From positions 1 through 64,000 of the forward strand of contig JBCCGG010000023.1 in assembly GCA_039029395.1 (NCBI GenBank): a stretch of 64,000 nucleotides of DNA, given 5' to 3'. The notes beneath the pieces are model-generated. The model was not told the DNA's origin. It saw nothing but the letters and a program-made list of their open reading frames with translations, and did no database searches. This DNA is from JBCCGG01 sp039029395 (GTDB taxonomy: Bacteria > Pseudomonadota > Alphaproteobacteria > Kiloniellales > JAKSDN01). Made by a program: the position numbers and the translations under genes. Below are positions 27,360 through 36,535 of this stretch, piece by piece; within the stretch, counting starts at the first letter, position 1, and each line of letters begins with the position of its first letter.

Positions 27360-28433
27360 TTAGGCGCCCGGGATGGTGTGCTTCATTCCTTCGCCCCACG
27401 TGTCGGACATCGTGAATCCGAGTGGATAGGGGTCGGTCGGGTCGAGCCCGAGCTGGTACACGCCGTGGATCCATGCCCGGCCGGAGATTTTTGGCAAGAT
27501 TGCCGGGCGATTTCCGACGGTTGCGGTGCCGGCGATCTCGGCGTCGAATCGGCTGTTGATGATGGACTTCATGGTCAGTTTCTCGCCAAGACCAACTTCA
27601 TTGCGGGCATGCATGATGGCGAGTCGTGCGGCGCTTCCCGTACCGCACGGCGATCGGTCGATCCGGCCCGGTGCCATCACCGTCGCGTTTCGAAACGCCA
27701 TTTCATGCTCGTGATCACGATTGGTGAACATCACGTACCCGACCTGGTTGAATGCCGGGACTTCTGGGTGATGAACCGTGATCTGGGATTCGATGGCCTT
27801 ACGAATCCGGGTTCCCAGGTCGACCATCTCTCGCGCTGTCTCGGGGCGGATCGTGACACCGACCCGGTTGGCGTCAACCAGCGCGAAGTAGCACCCTCCA
27901 AACGCGACATCGACGGTGATTTCTCCCAGGCCGTCCACCTCAAGCGGGTGGTCGAGGTGCTCCACGAAGCTTGGCACGAAATCGAGCGTTACCTTCTCGA
28001 CCTTGCCATCCTTACACCGGGCAGTCGCGCGGACGAGGCCGGCGGGCGTGTCCAGAACCACAATTGTTTCCGGCTCTTGCATGGCCAGGATGCCGGTCTC
28101 CAGCAAAACCGTCGTCACACACATCGCGTTGGAGCCCGACATGGGGTGGCAAGCGTCCGGTTGCATGGGAATGAAGGCTGCGTCCGCGCGGGGGTCTGCC
28201 GGGGGAAGCAAGAGATTGACGGTCATCTGGGCCGCGCCGCGCGGCTCGAACAGTGTAAAGCGCCGGATACCATCATCCTGTGTGTTGAGATGGATCATCT
28301 TGTCGAAGGTGGTGTTCCCGGGAATGGACATCACACCCCCAGTTACGACGCGGCCGACCTCGCCTTCGGCGTGGGCAGCAATGACCGTCACGAGCCGCGA
28401 CCAACGCATATCGTTCTCCACGCAGCGGATCAA
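27360..28433 (-). CDS. Proline racemase superfamily enzyme (Ser/Cys type)
   Basis: 357 residues of the proline racemase/hydroxyproline epimerase/trans-3-hydroxyproline dehydratase family. The second catalytic cysteine is present in DRSPCGTGSAARLA, but the first catalytic position, usually Cys in a CGH motif, is Ser in HPMSGSNAMC. Classical racemases and 4-hydroxyproline epimerases use two Cys and 3-hydroxyproline dehydratases use Thr/Cys, so the exact reaction is open. Cytoplasmic. It ends convergently 24 bases from the lyase gene and diverges from a GlxA-type AraC regulator that likely controls it. Possibly hydroxyproline or betaine-related catabolism. Confidence 0.85.
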   Translation of the reverse strand: MIRCVENDMRWSRLVTVIAAHAEGEVGRVVTGGVMSIPGNTTFDKMIHLNTQDDGIRRFTLFEPRGAAQMTVNLLLPPADPRADAAFIPMQPDACHPMSGSNAMCVTTVLLETGILAMQEPETIVVLDTPAGLVRATARCKDGKVEKVTLDFVPSFVEHLDHPLEVDGLGEITVDVAFGGCYFALVDANRVGVTIRPETAREMVDLGTRIRKAIESQITVHHPEVPAFNQVGYVMFTNRDHEHEMAFRNATVMAPGRIDRSPCGTGSAARLAIMHARNEVGLGEKLTMKSIINSRFDAEIAGTATVGNRPAILPKISGRAWIHGVYQLGLDPTDPYPLGFTMSDTWGEGMKHTIPGA

Positions 28434-28519
28434 AGGATGCAGGGTAGCCTGTGCCTAGGCTATAGCGATAGAATGTTTCGGCCTAATCGCGGAATGTATT
28501 GGTCAAGAAGGACGAGCTC

Positions 28520-29575
28520 ATGGCCCAGTCGATCGAGGGGAAAAGCCCGGCAGCGACGGACGAGCACCAGGTCGAACCGGATGTCCGGGTCGCGTTTCTC
28601 CTTTCACCCGACTTCACCCTATTGCCCCTCGCCGGGTTCATTGATGCCATGAGGCACTCGGCCGATGAGGCCGACCGCAGCCGTCAGATCTATTGCAGGT
28701 GGACCTGTCTTTCCGCGACATTGGATCCGATTCGCTCCAGTTGCGGATTGGAGGTTTTGCCGTGGAACACCTACGGCGCGCCCGAAGAATTCGACTACGT
28801 CATCGTTGTGGGCGGGTTGCTCTCGTCATTCGACCAGCACTTCCCCGAAACGTTCGAATTCTTGCGCTTGGCCGCATCGCGGAATGTGTCGCTCATCGGT
28901 CTCTGCACGGGCAGTTTTGCGATGGCCGAGGCGGGACTCATGAACGGAAAGCGATGCGCCGTTCACATTCATCACCGTGAAGAGTTGACGACGAAGTATC
29001 CCGAGGTGGTCCCAGTGACCAACGAGATGTACGTCTTCGATGAAGGGCGGATCACCTGTCCTGGAGGGACGGCGGCCGTCGACCTTGCCGTCGATGTGTT
29101 GAGCGCACACTGCGGAAAAAGTCGCGGCATGAAGGGCCTTACCGCGCTGGTCGTCGACGAGCACAGGGACTCGCATCACGTTGGTCGACTACCCTACCAG
29201 GATTTGGAAGACTGCGGCGATTGGCGAGTCGAGCGGAGTGTCAGGCTGATGCGCCAGAGCCTGACCGAACCCTATCCGATTTCCAGGCTGGCTGAGATCA
29301 TCGGGACGAGCACGCGGCAACTCGACCGTGCCTTTGCCAAGCACGCCAAAATGAGACCGCAACAGGTATGGCGGGAAATGCGACTACAACATGCCCGCTG
29401 GCGTCTGGTAAACACCTCGAGGTCGATCTCGCAAGTTGCCTTTGAATGCGGTTTCGCAGATTGCGCCCACTTCTCGCGATGGTTCAAGCGGTCCTTTGGG
29501 GAAACGCCTCACAATTATCGCAATCTCCGTAAGGTCGAGGCCAGAGGCCCAGCGCAAACCGACACGGCCAACTAG
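28520..29575 (+). CDS. GlxA-family AraC transcriptional regulator
   Basis: 351 residues. The N-terminal DJ-1/PfpI-like domain (residues about 20-200) includes the nucleophile-elbow cysteine in LIGLCTGSFAMAEAG; the C-terminus has two AraC HTH units (ISRLAEIIGTSTRQLDRAFAK and ISQVAFECGFADCAHFSRWFKRSFG). GlxA-type regulators commonly govern carnitine, betaine, arginine or hydroxyproline catabolism. The ATG at 28520 was preferred over a TTG at 28499 because of an AAGGA box eight bases upstream. Divergent from the proline racemase-family gene with an 86-base gap, so joint regulation is likely. Confidence 0.88.
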   Translation: MAQSIEGKSPAATDEHQVEPDVRVAFLLSPDFTLLPLAGFIDAMRHSADEADRSRQIYCRWTCLSATLDPIRSSCGLEVLPWNTYGAPEEFDYVIVVGGLLSSFDQHFPETFEFLRLAASRNVSLIGLCTGSFAMAEAGLMNGKRCAVHIHHREELTTKYPEVVPVTNEMYVFDEGRITCPGGTAAVDLAVDVLSAHCGKSRGMKGLTALVVDEHRDSHHVGRLPYQDLEDCGDWRVERSVRLMRQSLTEPYPISRLAEIIGTSTRQLDRAFAKHAKMRPQQVWREMRLQHARWRLVNTSRSISQVAFECGFADCAHFSRWFKRSFGETPHNYRNLRKVEARGPAQTDTAN

Positions 29576-29879
29576 GCAAATCCGAGTATCGAAAATCGGG
29601 CCGCAATCCGAAGAACGCTGTTGGTAGAGGAACGGTTGTTCGATGGTGTCTCTTCACGGCGAAGCTTATGCCAACGCCACGGCCGCGCCTTCCATCTTGA
29701 TCGGGCATAAGGGAACAAGAGGTCGGCCGTTGCCGGGCCAAGATGGGGGGTTTGTGGCCGCTGTGTGGCCCACCCCCACCCATAGGCGCTTTCGACCGGC
29801 TTTGAGGAAGCCTCAAAGCTTGCTCCGGCCGGCACGATCGTCCTTCGCATAGGTTCGCGAGGGTGATAGCCTCTCTCTC
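29576..29879. other. 304-base intergenic region with a perfect hairpin
   Basis: No gene is recognised on either strand. A 9-bp stem with a 3-base loop (GCTTTGAGG at 29799-29807, CCTCAAAGC at 29811-29819) lies inside GC-rich flanks that can extend pairing (CCGGC with GCCGG). No T-run follows, so it is not a classical terminator for the AraC gene. Confidence 0.4.
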
Positions 29880-30257
29880 ATGCTTGGCTTGTTCGGCATT
29901 TTCGGCCGCTCCCGCGACCTTCAGAATCTCGACCAGGCGCTACGTCGTGTGGGTCTACACCCTCGGCTCGTGCCGGAATCGGTGAAGCTCACCACGCTCA
30001 AGCTGCTGGGAGGGACTGGAACGCGCCCCGAGTGGGCCGCGTGCGAGGCCGCTGCCGAGATCCTCGGTTACTGTGTGCTAGGTGCGCAGGGCTTTACCGA
30101 GTGCAACGATCCAAGCCTGACCGAGGCTGTGGAAACACGCCTAGCTGCTGCCTTGGATGCCGCCGACAACCTGGACGCCAGAATCATACTTCTGACCCTA
30201 CACGCCGGCCTGATACAGCAGAGCGTGGTCGAACGCTACGGATTGGAGATAGCGTAG
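29880..30257 (+). CDS. Small hypothetical protein
   Basis: 125 residues, with no signal peptide or membrane segment. It is mostly helical in appearance, with a leading MLGLFGIFGRSRDLQNLDQALRR segment, two central cysteines (WAACEAAAEILGYCVLG) and a Leu/Ala-rich C-terminus. No family with a known function was recognised. Codon use fits the neighbours and the frame is clean, so it is probably a real gene. It stands alone between the AraC and GntR regulators, with poorly defined flanks. Confidence 0.6.
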   Translation: MLGLFGIFGRSRDLQNLDQALRRVGLHPRLVPESVKLTTLKLLGGTGTRPEWAACEAAAEILGYCVLGAQGFTECNDPSLTEAVETRLAAALDAADNLDARIILLTLHAGLIQQSVVERYGLEIA

Positions 30258-30420
30258 GCTTGTGATCGCCCACGACCTCTGCGCTTTCGGCGCCGCAGTT
30301 CAAATGGCGGATTTCCCCGCGTTGGAAGCGCCGACCAGATGGCCAGTTCGCAATGGGCCCTGCAGACCTGCTAGATAGGCCACAAGAAGGACGGCATTCG
30401 TACCGGATCGTCCGCTGCTA

Positions 30421-31131
30421 TCAGGCTGCCTTAAACCTCGTGATGTAGGACTCGAGGAGCTCGGCCTTGCCGAGGTGGCCAATGCCGTCGCGGATGTCGG
30501 CCTCAATGGCGATGCGCAGCGCGATCGCGTCCCGCCGCTCGATCGCGGCGATTGCCTCGTTGTGGCGGTCGACCGGGTAGTGGTCCCCAATGTGGGACAT
30601 GGCGAGCCGCATAAAGGGGCCCAGCTGCAGCCATACGCTCTCGATTAGGGACATCAGCACCTGGGATGGTTCCGATTCATAGAGGCTGCGGTGGAACAGA
30701 TAGTTCCGGACGATGTTGTCCTCCATCTCGGCGACGTGCACCTGATCAAGCGGCCGCTCATCGATTCCGCGCAGGAACGCGAGGCGCTTTGCGTCGACCA
30801 TCGGCATAGCGCGCACGGCCGCCAGGGTCTCCAAAGCGATTCGGGCGTTGACCAGTTCCTCGAACTTCGCCGCCGTCATTTCGGGCACGCGCGCCCGCCT
30901 ATTGTCGGGTAGGGTAAGCGCTCGCTCTGCCACCAAACGGCGCAACGCCTCGCGCACCGGCATGGCGCTGACTCCCAGCAGCTCAGCCAATCCACGGATC
31001 GTCATCGCCCGTCCAGGCGGAATCCGGCCCAAGAGAATCGCCTCGCGAAGCTCCCGATAGACCCATTCTTGTACGGTGGTCTCGCCCCTGTTGGGCGAGA
31101 ATTTGAAGGAGATCTCCGCGGTCTTTGCCAT
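30421..31131 (-). CDS. GntR-family (FadR/FCD-type) repressor
   Basis: 236 residues from the ATG at 31131. The N-terminal winged HTH (TVQEWVYRELREAILLGRIPPGRAMTIRGLAELLGVSAMPVREALRRL) is typical of GntR, followed by an all-helical FCD ligand domain with metal-site His (FHRSLYE, DRHNEAI). An upstream GTG at 31221 is in frame but overlaps a TGATCA operator box and is rejected. It diverges from gamma-glutamylputrescine synthetase; four TGATCA-type boxes lie between them. Likely the repressor of the polyamine operon and of itself, with a polyamine or catabolite as inducer. Confidence 0.88.
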   Translation of the reverse strand: MAKTAEISFKFSPNRGETTVQEWVYRELREAILLGRIPPGRAMTIRGLAELLGVSAMPVREALRRLVAERALTLPDNRRARVPEMTAAKFEELVNARIALETLAAVRAMPMVDAKRLAFLRGIDERPLDQVHVAEMEDNIVRNYLFHRSLYESEPSQVLMSLIESVWLQLGPFMRLAMSHIGDHYPVDRHNEAIAAIERRDAIALRIAIEADIRDGIGHLGKAELLESYITRFKAA

Positions 31132-31213
31132 GGTGTCGTGCCCGCTCCGGCTGTTGATCCTCAAATCGCTCAGCGCAGATGTTTGTCGCGATTGGTCTCG
31201 ACCCTCATTAATA

Positions 31214-31467
31214 TTGATCACAAATTAGTTTGACTCAAGCAAATTCGAAAGAAGTTTTTGTGAATTGATGCAAGAATCTACGAGTTTGGTCGATTATCGA
31301 GCCCATATGTGATCATATTTTATCAAACCACTTATCTTTTATCTCATTGTTTTTATTATTTTTTATTTTTTTCGCGCGATTCCCAGCACAGATTTCGTGA
31401 AGAAACTCGTTGACATGAAAATCGAATTGTGATCACTTTTGGTTCTTGATCAATGTGATCAAATTTT
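31214..31467. promoter_or_regulatory. Cluster of four TGATCA operator boxes
   Basis: The 401-base region between the GntR gene and the puuA-like gene is very AT-rich and repeats one element: TTGATCACAAATT (31214-31226), TGTGATCATATTTT around 31308-31322, TTGTGATCACTTTT (31427-31440) and TGTGATCAAATTTT (31454-31467), with an extra TTGATCAA at 31446-31453. GntR/FadR-type repressors bind short palindromes of this kind. The boxes nearest the puuA start would block its promoter and the first would autoregulate the repressor. Confidence 0.7.
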
Positions 31468-31532
31468 GGCTGTCGGCTGTTCAATCTACGTATCACGGCA
31501 GGAGCAGCGGGGCGTCGTGAGGAGGGCAAAAA

Positions 31533-32894
31533 ATGGAGATTGGCACCGAGTGGGCCCGGCCCTTCCTGGAGGCCCATCCCGAAATCGAGGTCATTGAGAC
31601 CTTCGTTGTCGACGCCAATGGCCAGCTGCGTGGCAAGTGGGTCCCCTTGGACTCCGCAAAGAAGGTGATGACTGGCCAGCTTCGCCTGCCCCGCTCGGCC
31701 TTTGCCGTGGACATTTGGGGCAACGACGTCTTCGAGGCCGGCTTGGCGGTCGATACGGGCGATTCGGACGGGGTCTGCGTCCCGGCCCAGAGCAGCCTAG
31801 CCGTGGTGCCCTGGTTGGAGCGTCCCACCGCGCAGCTTCTGATGAGCATGTTCAATGCCGACGGCTCGCCCTTCTTCGGTGACCCGCGCCAGGTCCTAGC
31901 CAAGATCTTGGCAGGCTTCGCGGCAAGGGGCTGGACCCCGGTCGTGGCCAGCGAGCTAGAGTTCTACTTTGTCGACCCAACGGGCGAGGACGGCCGCCCC
32001 CTGCCGCCGCTCTCGCCGGCGACCGGCCGCCGGCTCTCGGCCCCTCAGTGCTACAGCGTCGCCGAGATGCAGGAGTTCGAGGGCGTACTCGCGGACCTGG
32101 GCCGCACCTGCCTGACCCAGGGCATCCCGGCCGACACGACGATCTCGGAGTACGGGCCCGGCCAGTACGAGATCAATTTGAACCATGTCGCGGACGGGCT
32201 GTTGGCGGCCGACCATGCCGTGCTCATGAAGCGCGCGGTCAAGGGCGTTGCCCGGCGCCACGGCCTAGAGGCGACTTTCATGGCTAAGCCCTATGGAGAT
32301 TTCTCGGGCAATGGCCTGCACATTCACTTCAGCGTGCTCGACCAAGCTGGCGAGAACATCTTTGCCGGAGCGGATGCCAGCGGCAGCCCGGCCCTGCGCC
32401 ACGCCATGGGCGGTCTGCTGACCACCATGGCCGAAACCATGGCGGTCTACGCGGCAAACGCGAATTCTTACCGGCGGTTTCAGGTCGGTTCGCACGCACC
32501 GACCACGGCAAGCTGGGGCTACGACAACCGCAGCTCCGCGTTGCGCGTGCCGGACAGCGATATCCCGGCGACCCGCATCGAACACCGCGTCGCCGGCGCC
32601 GATGCCCACCCCCACTTGGTGATCGCCGCGATCCTGGCCGGCGCCCTTCATGGCCTCACAGAGGAAATCGACCCAGGTCCGCCGGTCGAGGGCGACGCCT
32701 ACAGCTCTTCAGTGACCCGCCTCCCGACCACCTGGGAGGCCACGCTCTCGGTCTTCGAGACCTCGGGCTTCGTCGCCGACCACCTGGGCACCGACTACCG
32801 CAAGCTCTACGCCGCCTGCAAGCGCCAGGAAAAGAACCGCATCGAGCGCATCATCAGCGATGTAGAGTATGATACCTACTTGAGGAGTGTGTGA
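31533..32894 (+). CDS. puuA: Gamma-glutamylputrescine synthetase-like enzyme (glutamine synthetase family)
   Basis: 453 residues of the glutamine synthetase family type III/PuuA branch. Motifs include SELEFYF (metal/ATP), EYGPGQYEINL, the KPYGDFSGNGLHIHFS ATP-binding block and NSYRRFQVGSHAPTTASWGYDNRSSALRVP. Such enzymes ligate glutamate to putrescine or another amine using ATP, the first step of the Puu pathway. It is the first gene of a tight operon: its stop overlaps an in-frame GTG of the oxidase gene. The regulator and agmatinase context supports putrescine as substrate, though ethanolamine-, isopropylamine- and spermine-specific relatives exist. Confidence 0.85.
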   Translation: MEIGTEWARPFLEAHPEIEVIETFVVDANGQLRGKWVPLDSAKKVMTGQLRLPRSAFAVDIWGNDVFEAGLAVDTGDSDGVCVPAQSSLAVVPWLERPTAQLLMSMFNADGSPFFGDPRQVLAKILAGFAARGWTPVVASELEFYFVDPTGEDGRPLPPLSPATGRRLSAPQCYSVAEMQEFEGVLADLGRTCLTQGIPADTTISEYGPGQYEINLNHVADGLLAADHAVLMKRAVKGVARRHGLEATFMAKPYGDFSGNGLHIHFSVLDQAGENIFAGADASGSPALRHAMGGLLTTMAETMAVYAANANSYRRFQVGSHAPTTASWGYDNRSSALRVPDSDIPATRIEHRVAGADAHPHLVIAAILAGALHGLTEEIDPGPPVEGDAYSSSVTRLPTTWEATLSVFETSGFVADHLGTDYRKLYAACKRQEKNRIERIISDVEYDTYLRSV

Positions 32895-32896
32895 TC

Positions 32897-34180
32897 ATGG
32901 CACCTGCTCAGCATACCGGTTCCTACTATGCGGCGACCGCTAACCCGGCGCCCGAACGGCCAACCCTAAGCGGCGAGGTAGACTGCGACGTCTGCGTCAT
33001 CGGCGCCGGCTTCACCGGGCTCTCGACCGCGCTGCATTTGGCCGAGAGGGGCTATGACGTGGTTGTGCTCGACGGCTCTAGGGTTGCCTGGGGCGCCTCT
33101 GGGCGCAACGGCGGGCAAATCGTCAATGGCTTTAACCGGGATTTGGACGGCATAGCCCTGCGCTACGGTAAGGATACGTCCCAGGCGGTCGGCGCCATGC
33201 TGACCGAGGGTGCGCAGATCATCCGCCAAAGGATCGAAACCTACGACATCAAATGCGACTTGAAGGACGGCGCGATCCTCGCCGCGATGACGGCCAAGCA
33301 GCTGCGCGGCCTGGAAAAGCGCATGGTGAGCTGGCAAACCGCAGGCCACGACGGGCTCGAGCTGATCCCAGCAGAGAGGATTCGCGACTACGTCAACACC
33401 GGGCTCTATTGCGGCGGATTGCTCGATCGCAAGGGCGGTCACATCCACCCCATGAACCTGGCACTGGGCGAAGCGGCGGCGATTGAATCTAACGGTGGCA
33501 CGATCTTCGAGAACTCCACCGTGGTACGGGTCGAACGCGGCCCCAGGATCGCCGCCTACACCGCCGACGGCGTGGTGCGGGCCGATTTTCTGGTCGCCTG
33601 CGGCAACGCCTACCTGGGCAACCTCATTCCCGAGATTGCCACCAAGGTCATGCCGGCCAGCAGCCAGGTCACCACGACCGAGGTGCTCGGCGCCGAGATC
33701 ACCGACCGTCTGATCCCGCAGGATAACTGCATCGAGGATGCAAACTACTTCCTCGACTATTATCGGATCACGGCCGACAAGCGCCTGCTGTTCGGTGGCG
33801 GCACGGTCTATGGCGGCAAGGACCCGAGCGATATCCGTGCCGAGCTCAGGCCGCACATCGCACGCACTTTTCCCGAGCTCAAGGACGTCAAGATCGACTT
33901 CGCCTGGTCGGGCAACATCTGCCTGACCGTCAGCCGTGTGCCCCACATGGGACGGCTCGACGACAACATCTACTACTCTCACGGCTACAGCGGTCACGGC
34001 GTGACCGGAACCCACGTGGCCGGACGGTTGATCGCCGAAGCGCTCAGCCAACAATCCGAGCGCTTCGACGTGTTCGGCAACTTGACCCATCTGCCCTTTC
34101 CCGGCGGCAAGCACCTGCGGGTCCCGCTCACCATCGCGGGCTCCTGGTACTACCGCTTCCTGGAGCGCGTGGGCCTGTGA
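32897..34180 (+). CDS. puuB: FAD-dependent amine oxidase, PuuB-like (DAO family)
   Basis: 427 residues. An N-terminal dinucleotide-binding motif (VIGAGFTGLSTALHLAERG), ASGRNGGQIVNGF and the C-terminal HGYSGHGVTGTHVAGRLIAEAL are typical of PuuB/gamma-glutamylputrescine oxidases. It would oxidise gamma-glutamylputrescine to the aldehyde with release of ammonia and hydrogen peroxide. The ATG at 32897 is chosen over a GTG at 32891 because GAGGAG lies nine bases upstream. It follows puuA directly. Confidence 0.85.
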   Translation: MAPAQHTGSYYAATANPAPERPTLSGEVDCDVCVIGAGFTGLSTALHLAERGYDVVVLDGSRVAWGASGRNGGQIVNGFNRDLDGIALRYGKDTSQAVGAMLTEGAQIIRQRIETYDIKCDLKDGAILAAMTAKQLRGLEKRMVSWQTAGHDGLELIPAERIRDYVNTGLYCGGLLDRKGGHIHPMNLALGEAAAIESNGGTIFENSTVVRVERGPRIAAYTADGVVRADFLVACGNAYLGNLIPEIATKVMPASSQVTTTEVLGAEITDRLIPQDNCIEDANYFLDYYRITADKRLLFGGGTVYGGKDPSDIRAELRPHIARTFPELKDVKIDFAWSGNICLTVSRVPHMGRLDDNIYYSHGYSGHGVTGTHVAGRLIAEALSQQSERFDVFGNLTHLPFPGGKHLRVPLTIAGSWYYRFLERVGL

Positions 34181-34215
34181 CTTGCTCATCGATGAACAGA
34201 AAGAGGAAACCAGCC

Positions 34216-35316
34216 ATGTTCAAGAGAATGCTATCGGTCGCCTCTGTGCTGGCCGTCGTCGCCCCAATGGCGACGGGCGCCCTGGCCCAGGAAGAGAAGG
34301 TCCTCAACGTCTACAATTGGTTTGACTACATCGGCGAGTCAACGATCGCCGATTTCGAGAAGGAGACTGGAATTAAGGTCAACTACGACACCTTCGATTC
34401 CAACGAGATCCTCGAGGCCAAGCTCTTGGCCGGCAACAGCGGCTACGACGTGGTGGTGCCGTCGGCGAACTTCATGGAGCGGCAAATCCAGGCCGGCGTC
34501 TTTATGGAGCTGGACCGCGACAAGCTCTCCAACTACAGCAATCTCGACGAGGCGATTCTGGATCGCGTCTCGGTGCACGACGAAGGTAATGCCCACAGCG
34601 TGCCATACATGTGGGGCACGACCGGCTTCGGCTACAATGTCGCCGACGTGACGGAGCGCATGGCCGACGCGCCGGTCGACAGCTGGGACCTGATCTTCAA
34701 GCCCGAGATCGTCTCGAAGTTCGCTGATTGCGGCGTCGCTTTCATCGATTCGCCGGCTGAAGTCATGGGCATCGCCCTCAACTATCTGGGACTCGATCCG
34801 AACAGCGAGAAGAAGAAGGACCTGGAGAAGGCTCAAGAGCTCATGCTGAGCATCCGGCCCTACATTAAGTACTTCAACACCGGACAGTACCTCAACGACA
34901 TCGCCAATGGCGAGGTCTGCATCGCGGTCGGCTACAGCGGCGATTTCTCGATCGCCCAGGTGCGCGCCGAGGAAGCGGGCCAAGGCATCGAGATCGCCTA
35001 CGTCATTCCCAACGAGGGCACTCAGATGTGGTTTGACATGTTGGCGATCCCCGAGGATGCGCCCCATGCCGAAAACGCCCATGCCTTCATCGATTTCATC
35101 CTGCGGCCCGAGGTCGCTGCCGGGGTGTCGAACTACGTGTTCTATGCCAACCCCAACAAGGCAGCGACCGAGCTGGTCGACCCGGCGATCACCGGCGACC
35201 CCAGCATCTATCCCAACGACGACACGAAGGCGAACCTCTTCGCGATGAAGGCCCACACACCGAAGTACGACCGCAAGCTGACCCGGGCCTGGACCAAGGT
35301 CAAAACCGGCCGCTAA
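34216..35316 (+). CDS. potF: Polyamine ABC transporter binding protein, PotF-like
   Basis: 366 residues with a signal peptide (cleavage near GALA-QEE). The mature start KVLNVYNWFDYIGESTIADFEKETGIKVNYDTFDSNEILEAKLL is characteristic of PotD/PotF spermidine/putrescine binding proteins. Ligand-site residues such as the WFDYI aromatic cluster and GYSGDFSIA are visible. Start selected by the AGAGGAAA box in front of the ATG. It is periplasmic and partners with the three transporter genes after the hairpin. Confidence 0.92.
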   Translation: MFKRMLSVASVLAVVAPMATGALAQEEKVLNVYNWFDYIGESTIADFEKETGIKVNYDTFDSNEILEAKLLAGNSGYDVVVPSANFMERQIQAGVFMELDRDKLSNYSNLDEAILDRVSVHDEGNAHSVPYMWGTTGFGYNVADVTERMADAPVDSWDLIFKPEIVSKFADCGVAFIDSPAEVMGIALNYLGLDPNSEKKKDLEKAQELMLSIRPYIKYFNTGQYLNDIANGEVCIAVGYSGDFSIAQVRAEEAGQGIEIAYVIPNEGTQMWFDMLAIPEDAPHAENAHAFIDFILRPEVAAGVSNYVFYANPNKAATELVDPAITGDPSIYPNDDTKANLFAMKAHTPKYDRKLTRAWTKVKTGR

Positions 35317-35327
35317 AGCCGGCTGGT

Positions 35328-35360
35328 GGGGCCCCGGTGCTCAAGGGGGGTCGGGGCCCC
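35328..35360 (+). terminator. Hairpin between potF and potG
   Basis: GGGGCCCC at 35328-35335 pairs with GGGGCCCC at 35353-35360 (self-complementary arms) around a 17-base loop, followed by a short T-containing run. Likely a partial terminator giving more binding protein than transporter. Confidence 0.6.
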
Positions 35361-35395
35361 TTAATCCTTTAAAGACTTGAACGGGAGGACGGACC

Positions 35396-36535
35396 ATGTC
35401 TGCGTCCGAAGCCAAGAAAGACACCTTTGCGCCTTGGAACGATCCTCATGCGGAGCCATACATCCGTATTGAGAACGTGACCAAGAAATTCGGCGATTTC
35501 ACAGCCGTCAACGATGTGTCGCTAGATGTCTATAAGTCCGAGCTGTTTTGCCTGCTCGGCGGCTCCGGCTGTGGCAAGAGCACGCTGCTTAGAATGCTGG
35601 CCGGCTTCGAGAAGCCGACCTCCGGGCGCATTCTGATCGACAACGTGGACATGGCCTCGATCGAGCCCTATGACCGGCCGGTCAACATGATGTTTCAGTC
35701 TTACGCGCTGTTTCCCCATATGACCGTTACAAAGAACATCGCTTTCGGTCTCAAGCAGGACGGCGTGCCGGCACCGGAGATCGCCAAGAGGGTCGAGGAC
35801 ATGCTAGAGCTGGTCAAGCTCGGTCCCTTCGCTCAACGCAAGCCTCATCAGCTCTCTGGCGGCCAACGTCAACGGGTCGCGCTTGCCCGGGCGCTGATCA
35901 AGCAGCCCAAGTTGCTGCTGCTTGACGAGCCCCTGGGCGCGCTCGACAAGAAGCTGCGCGAGAACACCCAGTTCGAGCTCATGAAGATCCAGGAGGACCT
36001 CGGCATCACCTTCATGGTGGTGACCCACGATCAGGAAGAGGCGATGACTCTCTCGACTCGGATCGGCGTCATGGATGTCGGCGAGATTGTCCAGACCGGC
36101 ACACCGGGCGAGATCTACGAGCACCCGAAGAGCCGCCACATCGCCAACTTCGTCGGCTCGGTCAACCTGTTCGACGGCAACATCACGGAGGATCAGCCCG
36201 ACCACGTGCGCGTCGACTCCAAGGAGGCCGGCTGCACGCTCTACATAAGCCACGGCATGGACGCGGCGGTCGGTGCCCGAGTCTCGGTCGCCGTGCGCCC
36301 GGAGAAGATCAAGATCTCCCGCGAGAAGCCGACGTCGGAGGAAAACGCGACAACCGGGCAGGTCGACGACGTCGCCTACATGGGCAACCTCTCGATCTAT
36401 CGGGTGACCCTGGCGAGCGGCAAGACCGTGCAGGTGACCCTGCCAAACCTTGACCGGAACACCGAGCAATTCGGCAGCGAGGAGCCGGTCTATCTCTCCT
36501 GGAAGCCCAACAGCGGCGTGGTGTTGACGTCATGA
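35396..36535 (+). CDS. potG: Polyamine ABC transporter ATPase, PotG-like
   Basis: 379 residues: Walker A GGSGCGKST, signature LSGGQRQR, Walker B LLLLDEP, H-loop VTHD, then a C-terminal TOBE regulatory domain (about residues 290-375), as in PotA/PotG. A GGGAGGACGG box precedes the ATG. The stop overlaps the potH start by four bases (ATGA), showing tight coupling. It energises putrescine/spermidine uptake at the inner membrane. Confidence 0.93.
   Translation: MSASEAKKDTFAPWNDPHAEPYIRIENVTKKFGDFTAVNDVSLDVYKSELFCLLGGSGCGKSTLLRMLAGFEKPTSGRILIDNVDMASIEPYDRPVNMMFQSYALFPHMTVTKNIAFGLKQDGVPAPEIAKRVEDMLELVKLGPFAQRKPHQLSGGQRQRVALARALIKQPKLLLLDEPLGALDKKLRENTQFELMKIQEDLGITFMVVTHDQEEAMTLSTRIGVMDVGEIVQTGTPGEIYEHPKSRHIANFVGSVNLFDGNITEDQPDHVRVDSKEAGCTLYISHGMDAAVGARVSVAVRPEKIKISREKPTSEENATTGQVDDVAYMGNLSIYRVTLASGKTVQVTLPNLDRNTEQFGSEEPVYLSWKPNSGVVLTS

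Noticed and set aside
30300..30590. Minus-strand frame ending in GASNAGKSAI, which resembles a Walker A motif
   Set aside because: The motif is at the extreme C-terminus with no GTPase or ATPase domain after it, and most of the frame overlaps the GntR gene in another frame.
31206..31221. A GTG start at 31221 extending the GntR protein by 30 residues
   Set aside because: The extension overlaps a TGATCA operator box and has no GntR similarity; the ATG at 31131 is adjacent to the true HTH domain.
32966..34189. A 407-codon minus-strand frame opposite the PuuB-like gene
   Set aside because: The plus-strand protein has FAD-binding and oxidase motifs and fits the operon; the opposite frame has none.
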